Source: Phorcus lineatus (Eukaryota > Mollusca > Gastropoda > Trochida > Trochidae). From it: a stretch of DNA of 64,000 nt. Positions 1 to 14,669 of the stretch are shown one piece after another. The stretch is taken from NCBI GenBank assembly GCA_921293015.1, contig OV121092.1, positions 4,904,001 through 4,968,000 of the forward strand. Direction: 5' to 3'. Numbering within the stretch: the first letter of the stretch is position 1; every line of letters begins with the position of its first letter. A program made the position numbers and the translations under genes. Under the pieces are notes generated by a model that saw only the letters and a program-made list of their open reading frames with translations, was not told the origin of the DNA and did not search any database.

Positions 1-1251
1 CACTTAAATAACCCTTGGGCTTTTCATTTCATTTCTAAATAAGGAGACCAATGAAACTGCTTCTTCGCCAGGAATTTTGGATTTAACAAGAATGTTTTTC
101 AGTAAGCATTGATCTTGTGTTTAGGAAATTGACGTTTATTTCCAGGTATGTTTGCTCTTTTGTACAGTTGTCTTTGCACTTTTCGTATTCCAGACCCTGA
201 GCATGCTCATTTCTCTCACAATTTGTAGTTCAAGGCTTACCAACCTAAACTAACCTCTAAAGAAAACTCATTACGTCTAGAATTCTGACTTCATGTAGCC
301 TCTGTTTGTAAACGAGCACTTATTTGATGTGAAATTTTTCAAAAACCTTTAGTCATTTACTTTTACTTTAGAAGACTATGAATTTATTCGACCATGAATG
401 TTTTACTTCAAACCCACTTTGAATTTTCTTAACACGTGTCCAAGGTAACGACAACCAAGCTTTAATGTATGGTGTATTTTTATCGTCCAAAATTCCCCTG
501 ATATTTTAAATTGCATTATTTAGGACCGCGGGGTAAATTCCTTCAAAGTGTTTTAACTTCTATCTGTTTCGAGCAATATCTTTAAAGGCGTCATTAAAAG
601 TAAACACATCTTTTACATGTCCTCAAATGATTTGCAAATCAAGTAACCCGCTCGCTGTTTTCAACTACAGAACTTCATACATACAAAGTTATGAACAATG
701 TGATCCTTTTAAAGATAGTATTATGTCAATGTTCACTAACTATACATAAATAACAACAAATATGTTTGTCATTTAAACTCTGACACGTGGTCATGCTAAG
801 TAACTACTCATGATAATATATTTTCAAACTGTATCAAGACTTATTCATGTATGGCCTATGATGAATCTCTCATTTGTTAAAAATATTACTTGCTATCCTT
901 TTTAAGTGAAGTTAACAGTATATCCATTTATTTACAGGCCTACGTCACACTGTGTTTGCTTGTGATCCTGCAGCAGATAACCAATAAGTTTTGTTGATTT
1001 CAAATCTTCTTTGTGTACTCACAGGGATACAATCCTTATACTATTTTCTTACATTAACAGTCAAACTTACCCTCAATGAACAGATATGGAAGTACCAGCA
1101 CATAACAGGTTGGCCTTTTGACAAAAATATAAGAAATCGGAGATTACCAAATTCAATAGCCAAACAAATAAAAACCTAATAAAGTTCAGGTGTATTTGAA
1201 ACTTTGTCTTTATTACTGAATTAACAAATGGTTTCTAATTAACAATCTAGA
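1..1251. other. Non-coding flank, no gene recognised
   Basis: AT-rich sequence with no recognisable coding, RNA or transposon signature. A 62-codon open frame at 991-1179 on the plus strand has no domain character and looks like chance. The right end is the 3' flank of the minus-strand receptor gene that follows. Confidence 0.5.
1209..1214 (-). promoter_or_regulatory. Poly(A) signal AATAAA for the GPCR gene
   Basis: AATAAA on the minus strand, 38 bases beyond the receptor's TGA stop. Its position and orientation are right for a short 3' UTR. The hexamer is common in AT-rich DNA, so function is inferred from position only. Confidence 0.5.
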
Positions 1252-2427
1252 TCACTTAGATCTTGAAACATAGTGCAGAGCAATGTGTTCACCATTTTTC
1301 ATTTGAACACATGCCCTACATATGTGATTGTTCGGATTGGTTGTTGTTTCAGCACTACCATTGTGTGTCATTTGGAACCTCGAATGGTTATTCCCCATGC
1401 TGGATGTTCTTGCACGACCAAAGGTAACTCCAAGAAAGCTTTGTCTGAATTTCTGTCCTGTGATGAAATATAGATAGAAGTTAACAGCGTGAGTTGCATC
1501 ACAAAGGAAGAACGTTATCTGGTCCAAAAGATTCTTCCTAACAAAGCTGATCGAAAGTTTTGGAGGGTTCCATGAGAGATGAAAAAGGACGAAGACAGTT
1601 CTAGGTAGAGTGAGGACAAGGAAAACCAGAGCTACTGTTAGCAACATTATTGTTATCTGTCTTTCATGTTTCCCTCTCTGCCCCCCTCTCTCAAGATCAC
1701 TTTCTGAATACAACTGACTTCTCTTGAGGGCAGATTGATTGATTTGTTTGATGATCAGAACATTGCACACAATTAGTATCAATGATGGAAGGAAAGAATA
1801 TATTGCTGCATTTATCCAGTACCAATATTTATGGTAAAATTCAGTATACTCGTCGCGTACATCGCAAGTGATACCATCATAGGAAGAGGTCGTCCAGAAG
1901 ATGTGGGAATATATCACAAGAATAATCACACCAAGAATGATCATACTCAGGCGAGCACGATTGAGGTTCCAAATAACATTCACCCGTAGAGGAAATGTGA
2001 CAGCCATGAATCGTTCTATTGCCATGAAGACGAGTATCCAATTGGAATAGGTAACAGGACACAGTGACATGAAGTTCATTATCCGACACCCGATGGTTCC
2101 AATACCAACTTCATAGTAAGTCAACTGGTGGTAGAGCAGCTTCTGAACAATAGCCAAATTGTCAACAATTGCCAGCAGTGCCACATAGAACTTTGACGTT
2201 GTCAAGGGCTTCATTTGACTTAGGGTGACAGTACTTGCAATATTTCCAGGAAATCCGAACCCAAAAATTATCCATAGGTAGTAGTTGTTCATATAGATAG
2301 CTGCTTTATGCAGTTTCCAATATTCGCCGATATCTCTCTCATCAAACCCTTCAGTATCTAAGAACTCTGAGAGATTTTGATGGTATTCTGTTAGATTGAG
2401 ATACCTGAGTTCAGTTAATAAATCCAT
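1252..2427 (-). CDS. Rhodopsin-class (class A) G-protein-coupled receptor, probably for a neuropeptide, single exon
   Basis: A 391-residue protein with seven hydrophobic segments at about residues 48-70, 79-101, 115-137, 159-179, 202-227, 257-281 and 304-323. Family marks seen: the GN pair in TM1 (61-62), Cys114 at the top of TM3 with Cys188 in the second extracellular loop (the conserved disulphide), ERF at 138-140 where DRY is usual, a Pro in TM6 (TLP, 273-275) without the usual CW before it, NFYLY at 316-320 in the NPxxY position, and a basic helix-8 start (KFRQSF). The N terminus has two N-glycosylation sequons (NLT 11, NLS 18). Length and intronless structure match the lophotrochozoan FMRFamide/TRH-receptor-like and 'GPR139-like' expansions. 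The receptor would sit in the plasma membrane and signal through G proteins; the ligand cannot be told from sequence. The start is the first Met, giving a plausible short extracellular N terminus. No neighbouring gene is apparent. Confidence 0.9.
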   Translation of the reverse strand: MDLLTELRYLNLTEYHQNLSEFLDTEGFDERDIGEYWKLHKAAIYMNNYYLWIIFGFGFPGNIASTVTLSQMKPLTTSKFYVALLAIVDNLAIVQKLLYHQLTYYEVGIGTIGCRIMNFMSLCPVTYSNWILVFMAIERFMAVTFPLRVNVIWNLNRARLSMIILGVIILVIYSHIFWTTSSYDGITCDVRDEYTEFYHKYWYWINAAIYSFLPSLILIVCNVLIIKQINQSALKRSQLYSESDLERGGQRGKHERQITIMLLTVALVFLVLTLPRTVFVLFHLSWNPPKLSISFVRKNLLDQITFFLCDATHAVNFYLYFITGQKFRQSFLGVTFGRARTSSMGNNHSRFQMTHNGSAETTTNPNNHICRACVQMKNGEHIALHYVSRSK

Positions 2428-5400
2428 GGTTTTCGAATACCATTCAGCGAATCATAAGAATAATGAATCCTTTATCCAGCTGAACAGTTGCACTTTACTT
2501 TCTACACTTCTTAGTGATGAACTCTGAATCACATCAAGATGTCAATTGGTAGCAAACATGAGTTCAGAATTGTTTTTATATTACACACAAATGCATTCTC
2601 CTGTAGATGGATGTAGCACTTTTGTACATGAAACATTTGTGCCATCTCTCATCATCCTCTCAACTCAAAATACTGTTTAGTACCTGAAACACGAGAACAT
2701 GTTTTAAATATATCTGTCCCTTGGGCCATTTACGTTGATCCTTATGTATGTTACAGAATATTAATATTCACTTTCCCCTATATCCCATGAGAAAACTGTA
2801 TCATAGAAACCAAAGACACCTCATCGTGCTACATATGTGCATCATTTTCTGCATAGCTCCTACAATACCCTCTTATCAATCATGTTTTTATACAAAAAAT
2901 GGCTTTTTCAAAAGGAACTTAAAGCAAAATCCTCCAGCATCTCATCTTGGTACTGCTAATATATGTGAGTAAATAAATTCATTGGCTGGGTATACAAAGA
3001 GTGATACAAGAGTTGGCCTTGATATATAACAATGAACACTGTGTAAACAAATACGCATTTGTAACAGGATTGAGAAACATATGCATGAAAGGGGATGTTC
3101 CTTTCTACATATTAGACTGTTGAATATTTAGTTTTGAAGTTGCAATTACCCGAGAAGTCTGTATACAATTGATTCAAGTATTTCAAAGAAAAGCTTGAGA
3201 AACTAAGTCGAAATTCTTATTAATCATCAACTACTTTTCCTGAAAAACTAATTTACAACGTTTTAACAAGTACTTGAACAATTGATTTTTTTATCGGATC
3301 ATTTTACGCAAACATTGTGAGTTTTTTTACGATTCCAATACACATAACATCATATATATGTCAAATCTAATGGCAATTTACACCAATATGGCCGTAATGA
3401 AATTGAGTAGAAGCGTTGACATTTTATCTCATTCGGCTTCAGTTCAGATCGAACAGACCAACATTAATTAAGTATGAATAGAAACAGAAAAGGAACCAAT
3501 GAAATGACTATTCTCGAGGACCAATTGACTATCTAATAGTTTTATGTCTGTTATTTCCTATTTTCCGTTTCCTTTGTAACCTTACCACAGTGTGTATGTA
3601 ATACATAATGGCTTTGACATTGAAAGAATTAAACAGCGTTGGGCAAAAAGATAACATACATTTATATACATTTCCGATTAGTTATGTGGTTGATTGCAGA
3701 TACGCCCTCCGTGACATTTGCTGGATATAAAGTATAAAAAGGTGTTTTAACAAGGCTTTTAAGTGTAGAGAAATAGATAAAAGAAAATTATTCTTGAAAA
3801 TGCAGCGTGAAATGCTTATTTTACAATCACGTGATGTACAGTAGTTATTTCTTGTTAATATATATAGTGTATATATACATATATGGAACGTCGAGAAGTG
3901 GAAGTGGAAGGTCTTTAGGTTTTACAGAATAACAATGACGACAAATATAATTAATAACTATTTTCAGGTTTTCTGCATCTGAAATGATCTATAGCAAGTC
4001 AAGTTGTCTAACAGGTCCGTAGGTTTTGCATTCCAATAGTTCGCACATGTGACATCATAATATGGGACACAGTGGAATACGTGGTAAATTGAATATATTC
4101 ATCAAATACAGCATGCTACTTGATTGTGAAATTTTGAACAAATTGTTAATTTAATTTAATACCCTGTCCTAATCTTATCACTCGTCTTTACATATGAATA
4201 TTACAACTAATTTTTTATCTTATTTCTCACGTACAAACGTGGGGATGTAATTTTGACAAAATGACAAAAAGCATCATTCATTTGAATTTTCAAACTATCA
4301 AATACACTGACTGTATATACTGAACTCCATGTGTGTTTATTCATATTATATATTAAATTATTATTTTGCACAACATTCAATATTTTGCATGTTTAAGTTA
4401 CTATGCCTATACTTAAAACTAATTACACATAAATAAAAAAAACGTCTTTGTACATATATTTGATAGAAATTACATTCTCACTTTTTACGACTTTTAAAAG
4501 AAATAAATGAAAATTAAACCAGCAAAATGTTTCCAAGTTAGATAATTACACCTATGAATCGAAATCAGAGCATTGTATTCACATTATTATCGAAAGTCCT
4601 GAGATACATGGTAATAAACTTGGCAGGTTATAAGGTATAACTCCTAAAAGATACTCACAGTTCAGAACGTTATAATTCCTTAAAGCCAATGGTTTTCATC
4701 CATCCGAGAGAGCAGCCAGTACAGCGCAACCAGTACAGAGGGCTCCAACACTATGAACGCTGTCTCTGAGTATAATAAGGTTTTGTCTATCATTGACTCC
4801 CTGGGTCTGAAGCTAGAAGATAACTGGACAGTGAACAGATCAATAGCGTTTTGTGAGAGGCTGCTGTAGATTCGTGTTTGAGTGGAAGTGACAATCATAT
4901 TGTATAGATTTATGGAGAAATAACTTAATGTTTTACGATAATATGAAAATAGCACATGCTCTATGATTCATCCTGTGTCTTCATTGATTCAACCTCGGCC
5001 ACGCAGGTCTCAATATTTAGTAACTCTTCTCATGTGTGCAACAGTTTCATAAGGGAAAAATCTTTTTCAATGTAACTGCGCATGAATTTCGCAAATTAGT
5101 CAATTGATAGTGTTGGCATATGGTAATTGCATTGCTGAGTTTGGTGTTTTAAGTCGTCCGTTACTGCTTATACTTCAGAGAATTGACTCTGAAAGTTAGA
5201 TTGCAAATTTACCATGTGATCGATTGAACATATTTACGATGTTATCGCTCGAATTGCAAGCCAAATATCTCATAAATAAATCGTGAAGGAATTATGACTG
5301 CATCTCATAAATCATCCTGCTACATCAGCGTTATCGAATCCTTCCAACTACCCTGATATCCTTTATACAAATCCTCGTATCGCTAGCTATGTAACCAGCC

Positions 5401-8400
5401 AATGAGACAACTCGCATCTTGCAACAGCGGCACAACCCGGATGCAAAATTCCGTTAACTTCAAAAGAGTAGCTTCAAGCTCTTTGGATAACGACATTTCA
5501 TTGGCTTAAACAATAACAGGTGAGCACAGCCACGAACATCAATAGTGTCATCATTATGGTAGGAGCTCAGTCAGCGGATTCAATTACGCTGATGTAACAG
5601 GATGCTTTTAAGTGAAAAACAGAGACCAACTCAGACATGTCTGAATCAGATTCAGAACATAAACTTGGTACATCTGGAACGATAGCTTGCGATCTTTATG
5701 TGACATGAGCTGCTGTCATGTACTCATTAGCCATAAAAACTAACACAAATTATATAGTCATTCACGTGATACGTAATTTCGTATAAAATCTAGTGTCTTT
5801 GTACAATTGAAGTCCCGACTATGTAAAATTAAAAAGGATTTGAATTTTAATTGTATCCATAACTGTCATTTACAAAATATGAGGTAAACTTCACAATAAA
5901 GTGATGATTTATCCGAAATAAATTTATCATATGAAACAAATTTTGTTATCAGATTGGAGGAAGATTTAACATCTGCCTAAGTAATATTTAAAAAACTTAA
6001 AGCTTATTGAGTATGTCCAGCTTATACAGATATCTATTTTGGGCATTAGCACCAGATGTATAAAAACTATAAAAAATATTGGAGCGGAATCTAATCAACA
6101 AGTAAACCTGTTCACCGTCTGGAATTACAGTTACTGCCGGGGATATTTCTATCAAATGAAAATGTTCCACCATTGATTATTGTCAGCAGATAGCTGAGGT
6201 TTGATCGTATTGGTTCACAAAGATAATTGCACTGATTGCCACAATTACATCGTTATATATTGATGTGCATCAGTAATAAAACATGTAACTCCTATGTATT
6301 AGTTTATTAGTCAGCATAGCTTCACTCTGTGTCCATGTCTACGATTTTACTATCAGATCAGAACTTATTTATCAGCCACAAAAATGTAGTGGTATAAATG
6401 TTCAGTACCTGATGAAAACGTCGATGACATTTTACGTCATTTTACATATCTGTTTATTATCTTCCAAAAATAATGTTTTAAACATACCTGTCATTTGCAT
6501 CAGCTTTTGCACACCTATTGCAGAAAAAAATTGTGAACGTATCTTTTAATACAGTTTTATTTTCATTACAATTAACGTGAAAAACTCACCATCATGCTAT
6601 CAATCACCAGTTCATATACATTTCAATTTGAACATATTCATTGACATATTATTTGCTGTATTTAACTGCAAATGATAATAGGACGTCAGAAATGTAAAAA
6701 GTATCTCCTGATATATATAGAATTGAACGCTGAGACATTTCAAAAACGGTAGTATCATTTAAATCAATTATTGACTGTAACCATATAGTTAATCCTTTGT
6801 GAAACTAAATCTGGATGTCATTACTTTTTACATTAACAAGACGGTGTATAAACTGGACCCTAGTTTAGAAATAATGGTTTAATTGCATTCGATGGATTGC
6901 ATATTTTCACATGATATTCAAAGTTATATGATAAATTAGCATACCAAACATGAACATTCATATCAAGAAGTAATATATAAGTTCATGTGATATAGAAGTT
7001 GTTAAGTGTCTGTACATTCTAGCATGAGTTGAAGAAAGACGTGACCATTTAAACTCGGAAATGAGATGTTACGTATGAAGACATCAGCCCATAACTCTCT
7101 TATAAACGATTCCACCGTTTCGTGAATATTGACCCATCTGAACTTCATGAAAATACATTTGAATTATCAATTCTAATTAAAATTCCAAAGTTGGTAAGTT
7201 GTATTAAATGACCAAACAGAATGTTGAAGACTATGTGATGAAATCACTTTTTTAAAGAAATAATGCCGTCTGATAACTATGCTTATGAAAATGTTATTAG
7301 GAGGATGAGTAAAAACACTTTGGAAAGACACTTTGTTGAGCAAAAAGCAAACAAACTTCATAAAGTGTAGATGCTCATTTCAAAGACATAGTTTTAGCTT
7401 ATAGCTAGATCGGTCTTTCAAGATCCTTGTCTTTCAGCTTGATGCGGTTGTCTTGGTGACTGTTGTCCATAAATGAACCCCAAATAAGACAAAATAGCTT
7501 TTAAACTTCCGGTTTTCATGCGTCAAGCCAATTTGCATAATGTTAAGCTGCTTCGCAATGTCTTGAAAGTGTACTCTTATCTGAAATTATCTATTTTTAG
7601 ACAGACCACATGCTAGACTAAAACTTAGTCTATGAAATATTTTAATAATTGACTGTTCCGTCACCTATATATTTTCTTCGGGCTCCTAATTCCATAGTCA
7701 ATATAGACTTGCTTAATGTGAACTTAGACTGTATTAAAGGCTTTTATTTAATACACAGTCATGAAGCAGGACTAACCACAAGTAAGCGACTTGATATATC
7801 TTATTACGATTAGATTGTCTTAGAAAACATTAAATGACTCTGTTCAGTGTAGATATGGAGCCTTTCGAGGTTTAAGAGAGGTAACACGTTTATTATATCA
7901 ACCCTAATAACTTAATACACGAAAGCGACCACCACCACTGAAAAACAACTTAACTTTTTGTGCCTTCTACCTCAAGTCATGATATGGAAACGTGTCTTCA
8001 GATTATTCAGGGTAACGCTAAACAATGCATTACTATTAGCGAACAGCTTGAAAAAGATTACTAAGAAGTCAATGGATGTCAAAAGCTCTACCTATAAAAA
8101 CTAAAATAATAATCTTTAGTTATGCTTTAACTTTTGTAAGTCATCTTGCTCACATTTCATTGGATTTCACTTCGAAGTATTGAAAAGGGCATAATATGTT
8201 TGTGTAAAACATGTTTGCATCATACGATCTTGGACCATCCAAACATAAACTTACCTCATTTTTGGTACACTTTTGGTTTTCATATTTCGATTTCTATGAC
8301 ATCTTCTAAATTATTTGTTTTTTAAACGTTCACATCAAAAGATGAAGTGAGTTTATTAGAATATATTTCCAACATACTCGAGTTTTTTTTTTGATTTATG
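2428..8400. other. Intergenic DNA, about 6 kb, no gene recognised
   Basis: Low-complexity AT-rich sequence with many stops in all frames. I see no transposon termini, tandem array or RNA gene. A minus-strand 91-codon frame at 4680-4955 has a hydrophobic stretch and slightly higher GC, but no recognisable domain or splice context, so it is not called. The receptor promoter must lie in the first part of this stretch; no clear TATA box or initiator stands out. Confidence 0.4.
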
Positions 8401-9911
8401 ACAAAACTGCATTGTGTTATTTACAACATGAATAGGTTATGTTTTGTGTCTATAGTTTTAGGATACCACTCCAATCAACCACAGAGAAATTAAAATCATC
8501 TTGTTTGCTGGCATGAAAAGGATTTGTTAAAAGGGATAATTCTTCACAGGAATCAATCTAGAAATCTCCCCAACTGTTTATATCTGCTAGGAATCTGACA
8601 CCAATGCCTTTGATACTGTCGCCTTACCATAATTCCTGATTCAAATAACTTGTCCTACAAATGTTTGGTGAACACAGGGTGTCAGCAATGAGGAAACATA
8701 AAAACATTACTTGCCATCCTTATATCATCTGTTATGTGTCCATTATATTCGCGTCTCGGATTTCACCAAAATGGGGAAAAGTCATGCAAACTTCAAAATG
8801 TTGAATTGATCTTTTGTCATTATCTGTTCGATGAAATGCTCTATCAAATTGGCCTCACTGGTGGCTTTATCATCTTCTAGAACGCAGGCAAGCAAAGAAG
8901 TCCTAATTACATTGAAACATCCCCAGTGACTTCTCATTAATTCTTAAGATGGTTCTGACTTGCGACTTAGATCCGTGCTGTTCTGATAAACTCGGTCTTG
9001 TCCACACGATTTCATTGACATTTGAAACAACAGTAGTGGCTAATAATTTTGTTATTGGCAAGTAATTCAATAGTCTAGCTCGAAAGATCAGTCATAAATG
9101 ATCTGGGATCGATTTTTCCAACACAAAAAAAACAAATATCAGTTTTTCGTGGTTCATTGGTTGAGTTTCAGCAGATACGGGGAATTAACCTTGCTACACA
9201 TTTAATGATTTCATATAAATATTTGTTATCATTTTACATTAACTGAAACTGGATTCGAATTAAATATACTCAAGAATTGACTGTCAGTTTGTGTGCTTCC
9301 AGTGGAAAATGAACGATGAGTGAGAGTTCACAAGACAGTTTATAGGAGCACTGGGAAGTTTTCGGGGGCAAATGAATAAAGTGATATCACCATTTTAAAG
9401 CAATGTTTTTAATCGAAAGACGCAGTTTTGAAAGGAACGAACCATGACCACTTAGGCTATGCTAATAAATTTCTCTACCTCGTATTATTTATTTTCTTTA
9501 CGACAAAGGGTAACTGGTTTGAATAAGGGTAGTTTACCCTCTGAGATAATACATTCGGCATAAACTAAAGTTAATTGATAAATAACTGAAAAGTTAGGCT
9601 ACTCCCCCTTTAAATGTAGCTTTGACATCTTTCATTTGCCATTGCAAACACACAAACTGACATTCAGTTCTTATGATTTCGCACAAATGCTGTACAAGGA
9701 ATGGGTCAAAAGCTGTGTTAACCTCTGAACAAGAAACATTGCAACCAGAAAGATTCCCATATTTAAACTTCAGAGTTGTCAGCCATATGAAGTCTTGTTA
9801 TGGTGGCAACCATTTGATCCCATCTTTTCATCAAAGGGTGTGAATAACAGTTGTTAAAGTGAGATCGTGATCTTTTATTTAGTACGTGAGTGTTGGGTAT
9901 CTTATGGTACA

Positions 9912-10014
9912 TAAACAATCTAGGAATGAAAAATATTCCTAGATTGTTCGAACAATCTGCAGATTGTGAGCGAACAATCTGCAGATTGTGATCATTCCCA
10001 GATTGCATGGAACA
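9912..10014 (-). repeat. Solo terminus of the foldback element found at 41.2-43.5 kb
   Basis: About 103 bases matching, in reverse orientation, the outer end of the terminal inverted repeat at 41,234 onward. It contains two copies of the 16-base palindrome ACAATCTGCAGATTGT and a further near-palindrome around CAATCTAGGAAT/ATTCCTAGATTG. The outer edge (TGTTCCATGCAATCTGG read on the minus strand) matches the foldback edge, while the inner side breaks off into unrelated sequence. It is therefore a truncated copy or a minimal relative. Confidence 0.75.
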
Positions 10015-13000
10015 CATACACGTATGTACATTAGAAAGATTGTAATGTGATATTCATCTAAAGACTACAGGAATCTCGTTTCTTTTACTGTAGTTAAAGA
10101 GCAAAAAACGTGACTGTGCTCTCAACTTATCAGCGTTCAGTAATATGTGTAAACTTCGAAGTGCGATTTTTAACAGTTTGAAGAATTTCTGTGTGATGTG
10201 TAAGTACTGTATATGATAATATTGAAGAAAAATGCACCTCTTACTTTTCATCGGGGAACATTGCTTTCAGATAACCATGTCATGTTTCAAAACTATAAAA
10301 TAATGGTTGAAAAAACGATTGTAACATCGAAGAACAAGCAATTTTTAAGAAGAGAAGAAAAAACTTGTTAAAACACATATTCTAATAGGTGCAAAGGTCA
10401 AATCGACGAAAAGGTTTCATTGGCTACCTCAAAATTAATGGCGGTTAATTTCAGTACAGGTAATACTTGTGAAAAGTTCCTGGAATGGTTGAATATAGCG
10501 TATTAAATCAGTCAGTCCCTGGTACCAAAAGACTTGGTTAAAACTATATTGCTCGTTTGGGCCACTTTTCATCCTTGTGAATAACACAATCTATCTGCAA
10601 ATCGTATTTCTATGAACTTCTAAGTTTTCATTTGATTTAATATCTCAACTAGAAAATCCCAAACACATTTTAAATTAGTTGTTCAAACTTGTAAACAGTG
10701 ACATAAACCCTTTTTGCCGATTTTATTTATGAAATCTATGACTTTATCTAGCAATCTTAATGGTTAAGAAATATTGTTGGAGAAAAATGTAACATAAATT
10801 AAAAGCATAGACAGTCATACATAAACTTCCATCTCTACCCGAATTTGCTTGATGCTTTTCCCAGCTAGGGGGCAACAGATCAAATACCAGCCCTGGGGAC
10901 TTACAAAATCTCACTCTTACCACGTGTGTGTGATGTGTAGTTCCATACAAAACAACCCTAATGATCAAATGAAAAAGTTGACATCACATTATAGCAAAAT
11001 ATGATAATAACACAAGCATGCTTCGAATTGCACGAAATAATGTCAACTCAATCTTTATTTTTTTTTATCGATTACAAACCATTGATCCATTCTAAGCTGT
11101 ATCAGATGTTTACTTAACATGTTCAATTCATATGTCCGGATGAAATTGGTCTCTTTTAACAGAATTGATACAGATTTTTCATCAAAAATTTATTTTGAAC
11201 AAACAGCTTCCGATGTTAGATAGTTACTGTATTCTCTCAATTGATTGACCCAAATTCTAATTTTATATTCATCTGTTTCAAAAGCATATCAAACAAGATC
11301 GCTTATGTATCAGCATCTTTGTTTCACTTTAAAAGTCTGAAGAAAATCAGTGTCCTTATTGAATGTGTGATAAGCTGATTCACCTGTTGTCATATGGTGT
11401 CAGATAAAATTTAATTCTAATGAAAATTATGAAATATTATCATAGAATTATGATAGTTTATTATCAGGTGAAAACTTTTTAAAGAGCCACTCCGTGATTT
11501 TCATTACATATTATTTAAATTTGATATGAACCTACATGTCATATGTGGTGATATAAACTCAAAACATCTTAACTTTTCATGTCCAAAATATGTATATATG
11601 ACAATTACTGATTTTCCATGAGAATCTGAAAACAGGCTTATAAATGCACAGAGGTGTAGTTAACACGTCCAATATACATGAATACTAGTTATATAACCTA
11701 ACAAACACTATCAACTCCGATCTGCCCTCCTGTCTGTTTTAGATAAGTCTCCAAAATTACGTTTGACTATTTGACGCGCGCCACTGTCCGGTTTTCGATC
11801 ATAATTACGACGTTCTACCTTCATATTGTTAGAGTAAAAAAACAGTAAGCTTTAAAATGTGTCTTCTTGGTAACAGTCGATATTTCGCGATCAAATGACA
11901 CCATTGATTAAGGTTGGCATATATGAATCCAACAACTCACGGAGTGGCTCTTTAATCATTTGAGGTAGTGGATAGGACATGCATAGCTAAACTGAAGATG
12001 ATGACATTGTTAAGAACTGCTTCTTCTGCTTTTCAAAATATTTCCTTGCAACCGATAACATGTATTTGTCTTCCTTTATTTACCCAGAAAGAATTATTAC
12101 TTTTATATTCGATATACATTTATCTTCATCTATGTAGAGGTATTTGGATGATTAGTGGGATGATTAGCTTGGTTTTGTCTGTAATGTCGATCTTTTTACG
12201 TTGTAAGATCATACATTGCCTTCCAATTACCCTCTGTCGGGAGTGCGTATTTCTGTCTTCGAATTATAGCAGAAATTAATAAAAGAAGTTCTTGATAAAT
12301 CTTAGACAGCCGCGTGTCTGATCGTGTCTTTGAGCTTTAGCTACATTTAAAACATTTTAATATCAAGTTAAATCTCGTATCTTCTTTTAAATTGAATAAG
12401 TGCGAGAGTAACATTTGAAGCTGAATAACCATGAGATAATAATGCATGACTTTAGAACTGTGTAATTAGTGAACCTAAACCAATGAATCAGTGATCGTTC
12501 GATTAGGATTTTCATCTTGAGATTTCCTCTTTCACCAATACGATCTATTCTATTCATACTCTTGACAAGTAGCAGATAATTATTATTTTCCTATTATACT
12601 ATATTAAAGATTTATACCATTGTCCGTCATTAAATACCAAACATTATTATACCAATGACACAGACTAAAGGTGGAAACAGTCACTATTCACAACGATTCA
12701 TCTTAAATGACATCTACTTACTATTTATAGTGAACGTTGGACTGATACATATAATGCATTTCGCACCACATAATCTACACAAGCCAGATACCAATTTGTC
12801 GAAGTGGTTCTGATAAATTTATTTAGGTTCTTATTAGTGCTCCAAAATCAATCATATTGTTCTCTTGTCTCTTTCGATGTTTCTGAATCAATATCTAGTA
12901 TGTCTGTATTCCTTCACGCGTGTCCTACACATCTTTCCATTTCATGATTTAGTTCTGAGCATACCTTTTTCGTTTATATCATTAATACTTAGGATTAATT

Positions 13001-14669
13001 ATACTCAACATTCAGCAAACCTATTTGACATATATAGATTTAGAAATGCAAAACCATTTAACTATCACAAGACTTCAATAACAAAGTATGCAAAGTTTTT
13101 CTGCTTTAATTTTGTGCGTGTTTTTTTTTACCTGGCTGGATTGCTAATGATCAGGGGAATTACTTAACCTTACCACGACGTAGTAACAGTTGTATTGTGA
13201 AATATTATAATTTCTTAATGGGCATAACTAATGGAAGTATTGGTAAAAGTAGAATGCTTACATGAACTTTTGCATTTCCAAAATAGTTGATTGAAACATA
13301 TTTTATTCATTCAAGAAATGATTGGGCACAAGTCATCCAACTAAGAAAAGCCCTTTCCAGATAATTATTTACAGCATTTATCTTACAACATTGTACAACA
13401 AGAGACGGACAGGAATATGTACAAGAGAAATTACTGAAAGCGTTTAGTTTAAGAGAAAAAAATATGTACACATTTGAAAAAAATACTGATTTTCACAAAT
13501 AGTGAGACCTGCATTGCCATGTAAAATGAGATTACTATATCAAAATATCCAAAATAGTTTACAAAATAGTCACCATAAGGCCGAGCTCTTCAAACCAAGC
13601 ATACACTGAATTGTACAGTAAAAGAAGGTCAAACATTAACTACTAATTAACTCGTATAGTTGTGGGGGCATATAGCTAGAAGGGGTGCTATTCTCTGATG
13701 TCATTTCCCTTTGAAGTCACAGAAAAAACAGTCACTAAGGAATTTGCCACATTTGCCTTCGTGTCTGAAAGGAGTATGATAATCATATAACATATAAAAC
13801 AAGTGTAAACGAACATATTTACTTTATTAGAAACATGTTTTCACAGAAGAAAGGAACTGATATCTTTTTTTCAAGTCAAACAGAACTTACTGTAATAATT
13901 CTGTAATCATTTGTCTCTTCAGCTTGTCTTACAAAATGATCTGGATCAAGCATTATATTTTCAGCGTCTGGAAGATATATTTGAAATACAACGAGGTACT
14001 TTGAAAAGGAATATGCACTTTGTAAAGGAGCCTATTTTATGTGACATTAGGCAAACTGAACTTCATCTTAAAGATCAGATTTACATGATGGCAATAGTGT
14101 TGAATGTCTCAATTGAAAAAAAATCGTCTGCCTTTAACCACAGCTTTTTTATCTAATAGGTACAGTCGGACATTTATAAATGTTCGTCTTCGTTAAGGGT
14201 TGGTTGTTTTACAGTTGATAAGAAAACATCCCTCATTAGGTGGAATAATATTCTTCCTTGATTTTGAATTTTGGCCTCGAGACTTGAATTGAATGCTATA
14301 AATTCTGACTCATGGTATTAAATTTGTTTTTCCAAAACTCTATTTTAGCCATCTAACACTGACATGTAATATACGTATAATTACCGCTTCATGTTGGAAC
14401 CAAGTTTGAGCATTTTTGTTCCTAGACATCTTCCTATGAGATTTAATAAGCTTATAGATACATAGATTTTATCTTAATATGATTCTTTAATTTTGTTACC
14501 TTTTAACACATACGTTTATCAAATATCTTGGTCGATGTTATATTTGTTTATAACTTAATTGAATTTCAAAAGAAAGCATATATTTTTTTATTACTCTCCC
14601 GTTGAAGATACCGCCGTTTAATAAATCTACAAAGTTATTACACATTGTGTTATAACATCGCGTGTTGAT

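Noticed and set aside
4680-4955. 91-codon minus-strand frame with a hydrophobic stretch as a gene or exon
   Set aside because: No recognisable domain, no clear splice sites, no second copy to compare.
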